From Lentisphaeria bacterium (GTDB lineage Bacteria; Verrucomicrobiota; Lentisphaeria; Victivallales; UBA1829): a DNA stretch of 64,000 nucleotides. The notes beneath the pieces are model-generated. The model saw only the letters and a list, made by a program, of their open reading frames with translations. It did no database searches and was not told the origin of the DNA. This document shows, one piece after another, positions 35,347 through 44,345 of the stretch. A program made the position numbers and the translations under genes. Numbering within the stretch: the stretch's first letter is position 1; the number at the start of each line of letters is the position of its first letter. Where the stretch lies: contig DPDG01000096.1 of the NCBI GenBank assembly GCA_003526375.1, positions 48,545 to 112,544 of the forward strand, read 5' to 3'.

Positions 35347-36255
35347 ATGCGAGAACACAATATAAAAATGATGATAAATAAGAAAAAAGCATGTCTTTAT
35401 TCCCGGGAAGAGTATATTGTTCCTTATGGAATGCCTTTCCGGCTGATGTTTTATTCCCAATCGGAGAGTCATTGTCACTGCCATGATTTTCAGGAACTTG
35501 TAATCATTCTCGGCGGCAGCGCGATACATGAAACGGAAGAACGGGATTATCCGATTTCCGCCGGGGATGTTTTCATTATCAGGAAAGAGAAGCTGCACCG
35601 TTACACCGCTACGCGGAAACTCAAACTTGCCAATATCATGTTCGATTTCGAAACTCTGGATATCAACTGGGAGAAACTGCATGACATCCCCGGATATACC
35701 GCGCTGTTCGAAACGGAACCGAAATTACGCGACCGGAATCACTTCAAAAGCAAGCACACGCTCAATACCGCTCAATTGAATGAGGTCTCCATCCTGCTCC
35801 AGAGAATGCACCGCGAAACGGAAGAGAAATCTCCCGGCTGGATCATGATGTCGCAGACACTCCTTCAGGAGCTGTTCATCATGCTGGCACGCAGTTACAG
35901 CACAACCGCGAAAATCCAGTCGCAGAAAATGGTGCGCCTGACCCGCATGATGCAGTTCATCGAAAAGAATTATGCAAAGGATATCACCCGCGACCGGATC
36001 ATGCGCGAAGGAATGACCTCCAACGCCGTCGGGACACGCATCTTCAAGGAACTGCTCGGAAAATCGCCGTTTGAATATCTGATCCAGACCCGCACCCGTC
36101 ATGCCGCCGAACTCCTGAAAAATACCGACAAAAGCATTTCCGATATCGCCTATGAATGCGGTTTTCACGACAGCAATTATTTTTCACTGCAATTCAAAAA
36201 GGCGACAGGACTCCCCCCGCGCGATTTTGCAAAACGGCACCGCACGTTTCAATGA
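35347..36255 (+). CDS. AraC family regulator, RhaR/RhaS-like
   Basis: 302 residues. The cupin sensor (about 35-120: CHDFQELVIILGGSAIHE, YPISAGDVFIIRKEKLHRY, LKLANIMFDFETL) closely follows the layout of the rhamnose regulators RhaR and RhaS. The C-terminal double HTH is at about 195-298 (DITRDRIMREGMTSNAVGTRIFKELLG; KSISDIAYECGFHDSNYFSLQFKKATGLPPRDF). Its divergent position to a GH78-like enzyme supports rhamnose as the effector. The first HTH is unusual in starting at a helix rich in Met and Arg. The gene ends 7 bp inside the convergent carbonic anhydrase gene. Confidence 0.87.
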   Translation: MREHNIKMMINKKKACLYSREEYIVPYGMPFRLMFYSQSESHCHCHDFQELVIILGGSAIHETEERDYPISAGDVFIIRKEKLHRYTATRKLKLANIMFDFETLDINWEKLHDIPGYTALFETEPKLRDRNHFKSKHTLNTAQLNEVSILLQRMHRETEEKSPGWIMMSQTLLQELFIMLARSYSTTAKIQSQKMVRLTRMMQFIEKNYAKDITRDRIMREGMTSNAVGTRIFKELLGKSPFEYLIQTRTRHAAELLKNTDKSISDIAYECGFHDSNYFSLQFKKATGLPPRDFAKRHRTFQ

Positions 36256-36893
36256 TGGTCCGCCAGAAGCAGAAAACGCTCCTGTTCCGTATCGTAATAA
36301 TACATTTCACCGTTGTTCATATTGAAATACCAGCCGTGAATCTCAATCTTTCCCGCATCCGCACGTTCCCTGATCCACGGAAATGTCAGCAGATTCTCCA
36401 TGGAAAGCAGAATGGAACTCTCCTCACATGCCCGCAACTGCGTCTCCCGCGGCTGATCCCCCAATGTTTCCACGACCTCATTCCGGGCGGACTGCGCAAG
36501 ACAGAGCCACCGGTCGAGAAATTCACTGTCATGATGTTCCCAGTCATCGGACATCAGGGCGCGGATGCCGCCGCAGTTGGAGTGCCCAAGCACAATGATG
36601 TGTCTGACCTCCAGAGAACGTACCGCATATTCGATTGCGGAACTTACTCCGTGAAAACTGGAATCGGGTTTATAAGGCGGAACCAGATTCGCCACATTGC
36701 GGATCACGAACATATCTCCCGGACTGCTTTTCGTAATCAGAGCGGGATCAACCCGCGAGTCACAGCAGGCAATCATCAGCGTACTGGGCATCTGCCCGTG
36801 TTTGAGCTGATCGTAAAGCGCCGGTTCGTCGGAAAAATAAGTTTTCCGGAAATGCCGGAAGCCGCGAATCATCTTCTGAATGGCTTTATCCAT
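36249..36893 (-). CDS. Beta-class carbonic anhydrase
   Basis: 214 residues. Interconverts CO2 and bicarbonate in the cytosol. Zinc ligands are visible: Cys43 and the Asp45/Arg47 dyad in ACCDSRVDP, then His104 and Cys107 in GHSNCGG. PGDMFVIRNVANLVPP and SSAIEYAVRSL are typical of the family, and the length is normal. Its 3' end overlaps the AraC gene by 7 bp in convergent orientation. No link to the neighbouring sugar genes is evident. Confidence 0.93.
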   Translation of the reverse strand: MDKAIQKMIRGFRHFRKTYFSDEPALYDQLKHGQMPSTLMIACCDSRVDPALITKSSPGDMFVIRNVANLVPPYKPDSSFHGVSSAIEYAVRSLEVRHIIVLGHSNCGGIRALMSDDWEHHDSEFLDRWLCLAQSARNEVVETLGDQPRETQLRACEESSILLSMENLLTFPWIRERADAGKIEIHGWYFNMNNGEMYYYDTEQERFLLLADHH

Positions 36894-37270
36894 GAACTAT
36901 TTCCTTCTGTGAATATTTTGCGGCAGAGGCAACCGGATAATATACATTCTGAAAGTTCAAAATCCAGAAAAATACGGTTCGAAAAATATGGAACCTGTTT
37001 CCCGGAGGAACCGCCCCGATGCGGAGTATGAGCCGTAATACAGGCTCAAAAGGACAGGAAGCGAAGTTCCGGAAGCCGACGGAAGGGCACAGCAGCAAAA
37101 CTCCGGGCGGGGATTTCGTCCGGTGCGCGATCAGATATCGGCGCCGGACAGTTTTGGAAGAAATCAGATTTATGAATAAATTTTCAATTTTCTTCTCAAT
37201 GATGCTTGCTTTCCTTTTTTCAGTTGCTATATTTAATAAATGTAAACAGTTACATTCCGGGTGAAATCCA
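36894..37270. other. Divergent intergenic region, 377 bp
   Basis: Holds the LacI-type promoter and operator at its right end. An 81-codon open frame (37019-37264) runs through it but has no ribosome-binding site and overlaps the promoter. The middle (about 36990-37160) is GC-richer, with short inverted repeats around GGCGCC, and shows nothing I can name. Confidence 0.55.
37206..37256 (+). promoter_or_regulatory. Promoter and LacI-type operator
   Basis: A possible promoter TTGCTT-16-TATATT (37206-37233) is followed by the inverted repeat AATGTAA-ACAG-TTACATT (37239-37256), which contains the TGTAAAC...TTACA pattern typical of LacI-family operators. It lies just before the LacI-type gene and suggests autorepression of the whole operon. 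Confidence 0.7.
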
Positions 37271-38275
37271 ATGAAGAAGATAATGAACATCAAAACTTTT
37301 GCCGAATTGGCAGGCGTATCGACAGCGACAGTATCAAGAGTCTTTGCCCATGATCCCAAAGTACGCCCGCAAACGGCGGAACAGGTCCGTGCGCTGGCAA
37401 AAAAATATGGATTCCGCCCCAATCTGATCGCTCAGACTCCTTTCAACGGAAAAACCCGCAGTATTGGAGTCCTGCTCTGGAGGCTGAGCAATTCTTTCTT
37501 TGCCGACATCGCCCTCGGCATCCAGCAGACACTGCTGCCGGAAGGCTATCTGCCCATCATCATCAGCACCCGGACGGAAGCCGACTGCACAGTATTGCAG
37601 CATCTTGTGGATCACCGGGTGGACGGTCTGATCGCCTGTCTGAAGAATCTGCCGCTGTCGAAAGAGGAACTTCAGGAAATCAAGAATTTCAATCTGCCGC
37701 TTGTGGCAATCGAATACTATCAGAATAATATCTCATGCGACATGCTGCAGCCGGACAATGAAGCGTGCGGACAGATTGCGGCGCAGTATTTTCTGTCGCA
37801 CGGACACCATTCACTCGGCGTACTTTGCGGTGATTACAAGGAATCACTCCGCGGCAGAGCTTTTGTGGCGGAACTGAAACGGCAGGGAATTTTTCTGCCG
37901 GAATCCGCAGTTCTTCCGGAAAGTTCTCCGGAGGCAATACGGCGTTTCCTGAAACAGAATCCCGATCTTACCGGAATTTACTGCGTCAACGACATTGAAG
38001 CAAGAAAACTGTATGACGTCTGCGCCGCCCTGCATCTTTCCATTCCTGCGGACCTCAGTATCATCGGGACAAACGATCTGGATTTTGCAGACTGTCTCAC
38101 GCCAAAGCTGACAACGATCCGGACGGATGGAATCGAACTGGGACGCCAGGCCGGCACTCTGATTCTTCAACGCCTGCAAAACAGGGAAAAACCTTTTTGC
38201 AATGTCATAACCAACGTCAAACTTGTGGAACGGAATTCCGTTGCAAAACGGAACCGCCTGCACGGAACAATCTGA
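37271..38275 (+). CDS. LacI family transcriptional regulator
   Basis: 334 residues. The N-terminal HTH and hinge helix (IKTFAELAGVSTATVSRVFAHDPKVRPQTAEQVRALAKKYGFRPN) are complete, followed by the sugar-binding sensor (IGVLLWRLSNSFFADIALGIQQ, DGLIACLKNLP, HHSLGVLCGD, LTGIYCVNDIEARKLYDV, DLSIIGTNDLDFADCLTPKLTTI). It begins an operon with a pseudopilin (11 bp on) and a secreted lyase-like enzyme, which it probably represses through the operator just upstream. Confidence 0.92.
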   Translation: MKKIMNIKTFAELAGVSTATVSRVFAHDPKVRPQTAEQVRALAKKYGFRPNLIAQTPFNGKTRSIGVLLWRLSNSFFADIALGIQQTLLPEGYLPIIISTRTEADCTVLQHLVDHRVDGLIACLKNLPLSKEELQEIKNFNLPLVAIEYYQNNISCDMLQPDNEACGQIAAQYFLSHGHHSLGVLCGDYKESLRGRAFVAELKRQGIFLPESAVLPESSPEAIRRFLKQNPDLTGIYCVNDIEARKLYDVCAALHLSIPADLSIIGTNDLDFADCLTPKLTTIRTDGIELGRQAGTLILQRLQNREKPFCNVITNVKLVERNSVAKRNRLHGTI

Positions 38276-38286
38276 GGAGAAGAACA

Positions 38287-38934
38287 ATGCGCAACATGAA
38301 ATTCACATTGATAGAGTTATTGACAGTGATATCAATCATCGCCATTCTCATATCACTGCTGCTGCCCACTCTCGGAGAGATCAGGAAAAGGGCTGTCGGG
38401 ATACAGTGCACAGCCAATATAAAAACGCTGCTTCAGCTTCATCTCGGTTATACGCAGGATCATGACGGATTGTTTCCCGCAGGGAGAGTAGCCTCCAATA
38501 CATATGGTCATTACTGGGTGAACGTCATTCCTTTGTCAGCAGCGGGAATCACGGCGCCGGAAGGACACGAATACAACTGGAAAACGTATGGGAAAAAGCT
38601 GACCTGCGGAGACAACAGTTCCTGGTGGTATTCGGAGGAACGGAAAACCAACACCGTCCTCTCCTACGCCGTCAACAATTACGCTTCGTCAAAGGCAAAA
38701 AAGATAGAACGTGTAAAACGCCCGAGTTACGCAGGTTATTTCACCGAAGGGTATATTTATTATTCCAACAACAAGAAATTCAGTCCTCCGCTGGAAGCCG
38801 GATGTGCTTACCTGAATATTCACGGCAGGGGAATCACCGCCGGTTTTGCGGACGGGCATACGGAATATATTGAATCCGAAAAATTCCGCAGGAACGATAC
38901 CATCCGTTTTTCCTACGGCGTTTATGAGGAATAA
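38287..38934 (+). CDS. Pseudopilin with H-X9-DG motif
   Basis: 215 residues. A minimal leader MRNMK precedes FTLIELLTVISIIAIL, the prepilin cleavage and membrane segment. Near the C-terminus His (in NIHGRG), nine residues, Asp-Gly gives an exact H-X9-DG. GAGGAGAAG lies just before ATG. It sits between the LacI regulator and a secreted enzyme, the same arrangement seen at three other loci here. Confidence 0.88.
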   Translation: MRNMKFTLIELLTVISIIAILISLLLPTLGEIRKRAVGIQCTANIKTLLQLHLGYTQDHDGLFPAGRVASNTYGHYWVNVIPLSAAGITAPEGHEYNWKTYGKKLTCGDNSSWWYSEERKTNTVLSYAVNNYASSKAKKIERVKRPSYAGYFTEGYIYYSNNKKFSPPLEAGCAYLNIHGRGITAGFADGHTEYIESEKFRRNDTIRFSYGVYEE

Positions 38935-38977
38935 GCGGCAAACAACGAATCATTATAAACTCAACAGGAGAAAAACC

Positions 38978-40978
38978 ATGAAAAAAATGCTTTGGATTCT
39001 CTGCACCGGCATATTCTGCCTCATCTGCAGTGCGGTTCCAGCCCCAAGCCTCATCGTGAAGGAAAAACCGAAAGCAAAGTATGAAAATCCATGCGCCAGA
39101 GTTATGAACAACACTCTGCGCGGAATTCTGAACAACCCGAATCACCGCTGTTTCGGAAACCAGACTTACCGTGAATGGATGCAGTTCTTCGATTGGGCGG
39201 TATGGGGCTGGCTTTCAGGTGACAGCGAGTTCCGGAAAGACGAACGTCTGCCGGGGCTGGTCGCGGAATGGATGGACCATCATTTGAAGGTATGGCGGAC
39301 TCCACCTTCCGATCCGGCAAAAAGGGCCAAATGGAAACCCGATACGCTGGATTTATGGACATATCATGTTCTGGCATTTCCGCTTGCCGAACTCAAGAAC
39401 GCCCCCGATCTCGCGGAAAAGATAGGCGCGGAACGGCTCCGTCAGTATGAAAAAGTAATCATGGACAATCTTCAGGGAAGCAAAGAGGCATTCCGTAAAC
39501 GGCTGGAGCAGGAAAAAGGGTATTTGAATCTTGTGCATCACACCGTCCCGCAAATGGTGGCGGGTTATCTGCTGACCGGAGACCGTTCCTGGCTGGAGGA
39601 ATGCGAGCCTGCAATGCAGGAACAGCTCAGGCAGATGATGCCGAACGGCAGTTTCCCCTACCGTCTTGGAATTTTCGGTCCGAACCACTATGAAAATGAT
39701 TTCGGTTATTATCACGCAATTGACGTCCGGGCGGCTTACCTGCTCCTGGTCACGGGAAACAGCAAAACGGCAAAGGAAGTGCTTGTACGTTCCGTCCCAT
39801 ACTATCCGCTGAATATTGAACCGGGCGGACACACCAACGACGGCGCCGCCATCTGGTGGAAAGATCAATGGCGTAACTGGTGGCCGCATCACATTGCAAT
39901 GGTCGCGGCGGCAGCCGGAGACGGAGAGAATGCCGCCATGGCAGTCCGTTACGGCGCAATGGATTATTTCGACAACGTCATCGGAGCGCATGCATTCCGA
40001 ATGCTGGCGGAAAAGAAAATTGCAGAGAAAAAGCAGAGAACCGGATATCTCATGAATGATCCGGACATCCGTGGCTGGCGCAGCCGTTTTCCGCAGCCGG
40101 ACGGTTCCACTTTTTCCGTCACGGTGACGACCTCCCCCAATTCTTATACCAAAGCAGGCGCCATGCTGGTAAAAGACCGCAGCATGACAGCATTGCATCA
40201 TGCGCGCATGTCATTCCGGCGCAGGCCGATCCCCGGCAAAGCAAAGATGTTCGATCCGGATGTCTTCAATGTCACCAGCCGCAACGGCGTCCGCGGTTCC
40301 GCCGAATTCAAGATCGGAAATATTGCGGCGATCGGCATCGACGACGCAATCGCACTATGCGGGGAAACCTGGAAGAAAAGCGGGCAGTCTCTGTGGGATG
40401 GACGCCACCGCGAACTCTGGCTGGTTACCCCCCAGGGCATGGCGGGTCTCCTGGTCAGCACTCTGGAAAAGGAGAGAAGCGGCGCGGAATTTGCACATGA
40501 ATATAAAATGATCGCAAAAAATGTGAAATGGGACAATGCCGCGGCAACGCTGGACAATGCCGCGCATCTCCGGATATGGAAGACAAATTTCCCATATCAG
40601 ATTCATGAAAAAGTCCGCCGGTATGTTTACGACTCATCCCCACGCCGTCCGGATTTCCAACTGGTTCTTTCCGACAGGGAGCGCAGTCCGGAAGAAAAAA
40701 TACAATCCGGCGCCCCCGATGCAAAAACTCCGGCAATGAAACAGTATTCCGCAGGAAGCGAATATTTCAGCATGGCATCCTTTACCCCTGCCGCTTCCCA
40801 GTTCAAACAGATCAGTGTCATTTCGCAGAAACCCGTCATGGCTTTCCTTGCGGTATTGCCGGACGGTACAAGATGGCTTACAGCCTATAATCCTACGGAA
40901 AAGGCGGCAGAACTGAATGTCGAAGATAATATTTTCCGCATTGAAGCGGGAAAAACATTCCTGAAACGAATGCAGTAA
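38978..40978 (+). CDS. Secreted polysaccharide lyase-like protein, family unknown
   Basis: 666 residues from ATG 38978 (AGGAG 7 bases upstream, signal peptide to about residue 19). The first ~370 residues are helical, like an (alpha/alpha) toroid, with GPNHYENDFGYYHAIDVRAAYL (seen near 230-250), GGHTNDGAAIWWKDQWRNWWPHHIAM (near 285-310) and many aromatic residues. The rest is beta-rich, like the sandwich of heparinase II or PL8/PL21-type lyases. The Asn/His/Tyr-rich motifs are candidate catalytic residues. Assignment as a lyase is inference from fold-like order, not from a recognised family. It ends the LacI operon at a strong terminator. Confidence 0.68.
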   Translation: MKKMLWILCTGIFCLICSAVPAPSLIVKEKPKAKYENPCARVMNNTLRGILNNPNHRCFGNQTYREWMQFFDWAVWGWLSGDSEFRKDERLPGLVAEWMDHHLKVWRTPPSDPAKRAKWKPDTLDLWTYHVLAFPLAELKNAPDLAEKIGAERLRQYEKVIMDNLQGSKEAFRKRLEQEKGYLNLVHHTVPQMVAGYLLTGDRSWLEECEPAMQEQLRQMMPNGSFPYRLGIFGPNHYENDFGYYHAIDVRAAYLLLVTGNSKTAKEVLVRSVPYYPLNIEPGGHTNDGAAIWWKDQWRNWWPHHIAMVAAAAGDGENAAMAVRYGAMDYFDNVIGAHAFRMLAEKKIAEKKQRTGYLMNDPDIRGWRSRFPQPDGSTFSVTVTTSPNSYTKAGAMLVKDRSMTALHHARMSFRRRPIPGKAKMFDPDVFNVTSRNGVRGSAEFKIGNIAAIGIDDAIALCGETWKKSGQSLWDGRHRELWLVTPQGMAGLLVSTLEKERSGAEFAHEYKMIAKNVKWDNAAATLDNAAHLRIWKTNFPYQIHEKVRRYVYDSSPRRPDFQLVLSDRERSPEEKIQSGAPDAKTPAMKQYSAGSEYFSMASFTPAASQFKQISVISQKPVMAFLAVLPDGTRWLTAYNPTEKAAELNVEDNIFRIEAGKTFLKRMQ

Positions 40979-40988
40979 AAAATTATGA

Positions 40989-41027
40989 AAAAACGGACAG
41001 GAAAAAGAAAAATTCCTGTCCGTTTTT
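40989..41027. terminator. Strong bidirectional intrinsic terminator
   Basis: A perfect 15-bp stem, AAAAACGGACAGGAA (40989-41003) with TTCCTGTCCGTTTTT (41013-41027), loop of 9. It has A/T runs on both sides, so it can end both the lyase operon and the convergent gltA. Confidence 0.9.
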
Positions 41028-41064
41028 CAGATTCAGCCTTGCAAAAAGATCAAAGTATTGAAGC

Positions 41065-42342
41065 TTATTCTTCACCAAGGCGTTTGCCGATATAGACCTG
41101 ACGCGGACGCACGATTTTCGTATTTGCGCCGATCATCTCTTTCCAATGGGCGATCCAGCCGGGCAGACGCGCAAGAGCAAACATCACCGTAAACATATTC
41201 TCCGGGATGCCGAGCGCACGGTAGACAATGCCGGAATAAAAATCCACATTCGGGTAGAGGTGGCGGGAAATGAAGTAGTCATCATGCAATGCAACTTCTT
41301 CCACCTCCAAAGCGACGTCCAGCAGGGGATCGCTGATATTCATCTTCCTGAGAAAATCGTGACACTCTTTCTTGATGATCCTGGCGCGCGGGTCGAATGT
41401 TTTGTAGACACGATGCCCGAATCCCATCAGGCGCTGAGTGTTTTTCTTATCCTTGACCTGATCCACGTATTTCTTCACATCGCCGTTCTCCTGGATATGG
41501 CGGAGCATTTCGACGACTTCCTGATTCGCGCCGCCGTGGAGAGGACCCGAAAGCGCCGAGATTCCCGCGGAAATCGTGGCATACAGATTCACCTGCGCAC
41601 TGCCGATCGTCCGAACCGTTGTCGTGGAACAATTCTGTTCGTGGTCCGCATGAAGGATCAGCAGGATATTCAGGATACGGACGGCTTCCGGGCTGATCTT
41701 ATACGGTGCGACCGGAGAATCGAACATCATGTTCAGGAAGTTGGCGCAATAGGAAAGATCATGGCGCGGATACACGACAGGCTCGCCGATGCTTTTCTTG
41801 TATGCCATCGCCGCCATCGTACGTACCATTGAAATCAGGCGCGCCGTGGAAAGCTCGATATCCTCGTCCATCGAAAGCAGGTCCACATTCGGATAGAACG
41901 CAGCCAGAGCATTAATCATGGTTGACAGGATGTGCATCGGATGGGCGCCGCGCGGGAAATGGTCGAAGAAGTGACGCATGTCTTCGTGCAGAAGCGAATT
42001 CTTGTTCAGGAGTGTGGAAAAGAGCCTGCTCTGCTCCTCATCGGGCAACGTTCCGTGAACCAGCAGGTAGGCGACTTTCACGAATGCCTCCGTTTTGACG
42101 AGTTCCTCAATCGGAATGCCGCGGTATCTGAGGATGCCTTTTTCACCGTCGATGAATGTGATACTGCTGTAGCAGACCGCTGTATTGGTAAGGCTCTGGT
42201 CCAGAGAAACATATCCGGTCTCTTTCCGGAGCTGGGCAATGTCAAACGCTTTTTCCCCCTCGGTTCCAACGACCACCGGCAGTTTGATTTCCTTGCCGCC
42301 GATCTTCAATACGGCAAATTCGGATTCAGAATTCATTTCCAT
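41065..42342 (-). CDS. gltA: Citrate synthase
   Basis: 425 residues, the size of hexameric type II citrate synthases. Condenses acetyl-CoA and oxaloacetate. HADHEQNCSTTTVRTIGS (about 234), SGPLHGGANQEV (about 271) and GFGHRVYKTFDPRARI (about 307) carry the catalytic His, His and Asp and the substrate-binding Arg. The beta-rich N-terminal domain of the Gram-negative hexameric type is present (GGKEIKLPVVVGTEGEKAFDI). Monocistronic, ending at the bidirectional terminator. Confidence 0.95.
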   Translation of the reverse strand: MEMNSESEFAVLKIGGKEIKLPVVVGTEGEKAFDIAQLRKETGYVSLDQSLTNTAVCYSSITFIDGEKGILRYRGIPIEELVKTEAFVKVAYLLVHGTLPDEEQSRLFSTLLNKNSLLHEDMRHFFDHFPRGAHPMHILSTMINALAAFYPNVDLLSMDEDIELSTARLISMVRTMAAMAYKKSIGEPVVYPRHDLSYCANFLNMMFDSPVAPYKISPEAVRILNILLILHADHEQNCSTTTVRTIGSAQVNLYATISAGISALSGPLHGGANQEVVEMLRHIQENGDVKKYVDQVKDKKNTQRLMGFGHRVYKTFDPRARIIKKECHDFLRKMNISDPLLDVALEVEEVALHDDYFISRHLYPNVDFYSGIVYRALGIPENMFTVMFALARLPGWIAHWKEMIGANTKIVRPRQVYIGKRLGEE

Positions 42343-42536
42343 CTTTGTTCCCCTAAGTATACTGTTATGAAAGCCTTATAATGTAACTCCCTTTTACGGA
42401 TATTCAATCTCCACTTTTCTTTTTCGGCACAATAAAAAACATTGGTTCCGATTTTGCACAGGGACTTGAAAAATGGAATTTCAGAGTATAGACTATCAGG
42501 CTAATCTTTAACCGGCAAACCCGAAGGGGGACAATA

Positions 42537-43616
42537 ATGAACGATCTTCTGAAAAAAGAACTCGACAAGATTTCAAAATTGATTACACAAACCATTGCGG
42601 AAGACACCTTCCCGTCCGGAGTGTCGCCGGAGTGCCTCGCCTCCGCTGTGCGCGCCTATCCCCTGCATGGCGGAAAACGCCTCCGTCCCGCGCTCCTGAT
42701 GTGGTCCTGCGGCGCCCTCGGCGGTTTTCCGGACGCCGCCGTTTATGCCGCAACCGCAGTCGAAATTTACCACTCCTGGACCCTTGTTCATGACGACATC
42801 ATTGATGAGGACAACATGCGCCGCGGTCTGAATACTTCGCACATCGAACTTGCCGTCCATGCAAAAAAAGCGTATCGCAAGGACAAGGACATCTGTGCAA
42901 AATTCGGGCGTGATTTCGCAATCCTTGCCGGAGACATCCAGCAGGCATGGGCGGTCAATATGCTTCTCCGCTCCCTGGAGAAAGGATGCGCGCCGGAACT
43001 GGTCATGAAGCTCGTCGGCATTCTTCAGACCACAGTCAACCGCCGCCTGATTTCCGGTGAAGCCATCGATGTGGAGTTCCCGATGCGCCCGCCGGAATCC
43101 ATCAGACAGGAAGAGGTCATGAAGATGATCTCCGGCAAGACATCGTGCCTGCTTCAATTCGCCGCACAGTGCGGCGGAGCCATCGCGCTGAACTCCGCCG
43201 ACTTCTCCGCGGAACCTCTTGCCGCGCTCGGCTGTTATGCGGAAAATCTCGGAATCGCGTTCCAGCTCCGCGACGACTACCTCGGGCTCTTCGGCGACGT
43301 GAAAAAATTCGGCAAGCCTCTCGGCTCCGATTTTCAGGAGGGCAAGCCGACTCTGCTCTACCTGGAAGCAATGCACCGTCTTTCCGAGGCAGGCAAGAAA
43401 CGCCTCAGAGAACTGACCGGGCTGGAAGAATATCCGCCGGAAATCATTGATGAACTCCGCACAATGATGCGCGACTGCGGAGCGGAAGACACACTTCTGC
43501 GGCAGACAGCCTCCTTCACGGAAAAGGCGGCGGATGCGCTTTCGCTCCTGCCGGAAAACAGATATAGGGAGCTTCTCGCCGGACTGTTGAATTATCTCCT
43601 TGAGCGGAACGTCTGA
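42537..43616 (+). CDS. Polyprenyl (farnesyl/geranylgeranyl) diphosphate synthase
   Basis: 359 residues. Makes linear prenyl diphosphates from IPP and an allylic primer. LHGGKRLRPAL near residue 43, the first Asp-rich motif HDDIIDED (about 86) and the second in FQLRDDYLGLFGD (about 245) are intact. It is about 50 residues longer than typical IspA, and the residues before the first motif (HSWTLV) do not settle the chain length, so I give no symbol. AAGGGGG precedes the ATG. Divergent from gltA, convergent with maf. Confidence 0.88.
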   Translation: MNDLLKKELDKISKLITQTIAEDTFPSGVSPECLASAVRAYPLHGGKRLRPALLMWSCGALGGFPDAAVYAATAVEIYHSWTLVHDDIIDEDNMRRGLNTSHIELAVHAKKAYRKDKDICAKFGRDFAILAGDIQQAWAVNMLLRSLEKGCAPELVMKLVGILQTTVNRRLISGEAIDVEFPMRPPESIRQEEVMKMISGKTSCLLQFAAQCGGAIALNSADFSAEPLAALGCYAENLGIAFQLRDDYLGLFGDVKKFGKPLGSDFQEGKPTLLYLEAMHRLSEAGKKRLRELTGLEEYPPEIIDELRTMMRDCGAEDTLLRQTASFTEKAADALSLLPENRYRELLAGLLNYLLERNV

Positions 43617-43641
43617 AAAACAAACGGGAAAATTCCGTTGT
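43616..43641 (-). terminator. Possible terminator of maf
   Basis: In the maf direction ACAACGG pairs with CCGTTTGT (one bulged T) and is followed by a TTTTT run. Confidence 0.45.
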
Positions 43642-44205
43642 TCAGAGCAGACCGTTGAGGCGAAGCGTCTCGGCAATGCGTTCCACGGGCAGGCCAATCA
43701 CATTATTGACCGATCCCTCAACCCGGTCAATGATGAGTTCGCCATGTTCCTGAACGGCATAGGCTCCGGCTTTGTCCATGACGTTCACCAGACTCATATA
43801 ATGACGGATCGTCTCAAGGCCGATCTCTTTGAAAAAAACCTTGCTGACATCCGCGAAGCAGATCCGTATCTGTCTGTTCCGACAAGCCATGCAGACGCCG
43901 GTAACGACATTGTGGGAACGCCCTGACATGCGCAGAAGCATCTGTTCTGCATTTTCGCGACCGGACGGTTTTCCGAGGATGGAATGCTCCAGTTCGATGA
44001 CGGTATCGGCGCCGATGACAAGCGCATCGGGAAACACTTCGGCAGCCGCGTCCGCTTTGAGTTCCGCATTGGAAACGGCAACCGTCCTGAAATCGACTCC
44101 CTGCTCCAGCTCTGTTACCTCCGGCACGAAAACCCGGAACGGGATGCGGAACGATTCCAGCAGCTCGCGTCTGCGCGGCGATCCTGATGCCAATATGATT
44201 TCCAT
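43642..44205 (-). CDS. maf: Maf-family nucleoside triphosphate pyrophosphatase
   Basis: 187 residues from ATG 44205, with AAGGA 6 bases upstream; the family N-terminus ILASGSPRRRELL starts right there. Other family motifs are EVTELEQ, AVSNAELKADA, VIGADTVIELEHSILGKP, the metal-site region, and EHGELIIDRVEGSVNNVIGLPVE. Maf proteins hydrolyse non-canonical or pyrimidine NTPs (dTTP/UTP in the YhdE type). Which subtype this is cannot be decided here. Confidence 0.9.
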   Translation of the reverse strand: MEIILASGSPRRRELLESFRIPFRVFVPEVTELEQGVDFRTVAVSNAELKADAAAEVFPDALVIGADTVIELEHSILGKPSGRENAEQMLLRMSGRSHNVVTGVCMACRNRQIRICFADVSKVFFKEIGLETIRHYMSLVNVMDKAGAYAVQEHGELIIDRVEGSVNNVIGLPVERIAETLRLNGLL

Positions 44206-44283
44206 AATATTCCTTTCGCTTTTCCAATGGTCTGTTTTCAATACAAATTAACATCTGTTTTCATGAAATCAAATACCGGCGGA

Positions 44284-44312
44284 TTGAAAATGAAATACTT
44301 CTCATTTAAATT
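44284..44312 (+). promoter_or_regulatory. Promoter of the chromate-transporter pair
   Basis: TTGAAA (44284-44289), 17 bases, TAAATT (44307-44312), 33 bases before ATG 44346. Confidence 0.6.
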
Positions 44313-44345
44313 ACCGTTTCTCTTATCTTTACAATGGAGTGAAAA

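Noticed and set aside
37019..37264. 81-codon open frame before the LacI gene
   Set aside because: No ribosome-binding site, odd composition, and it overlaps the LacI promoter and operator.
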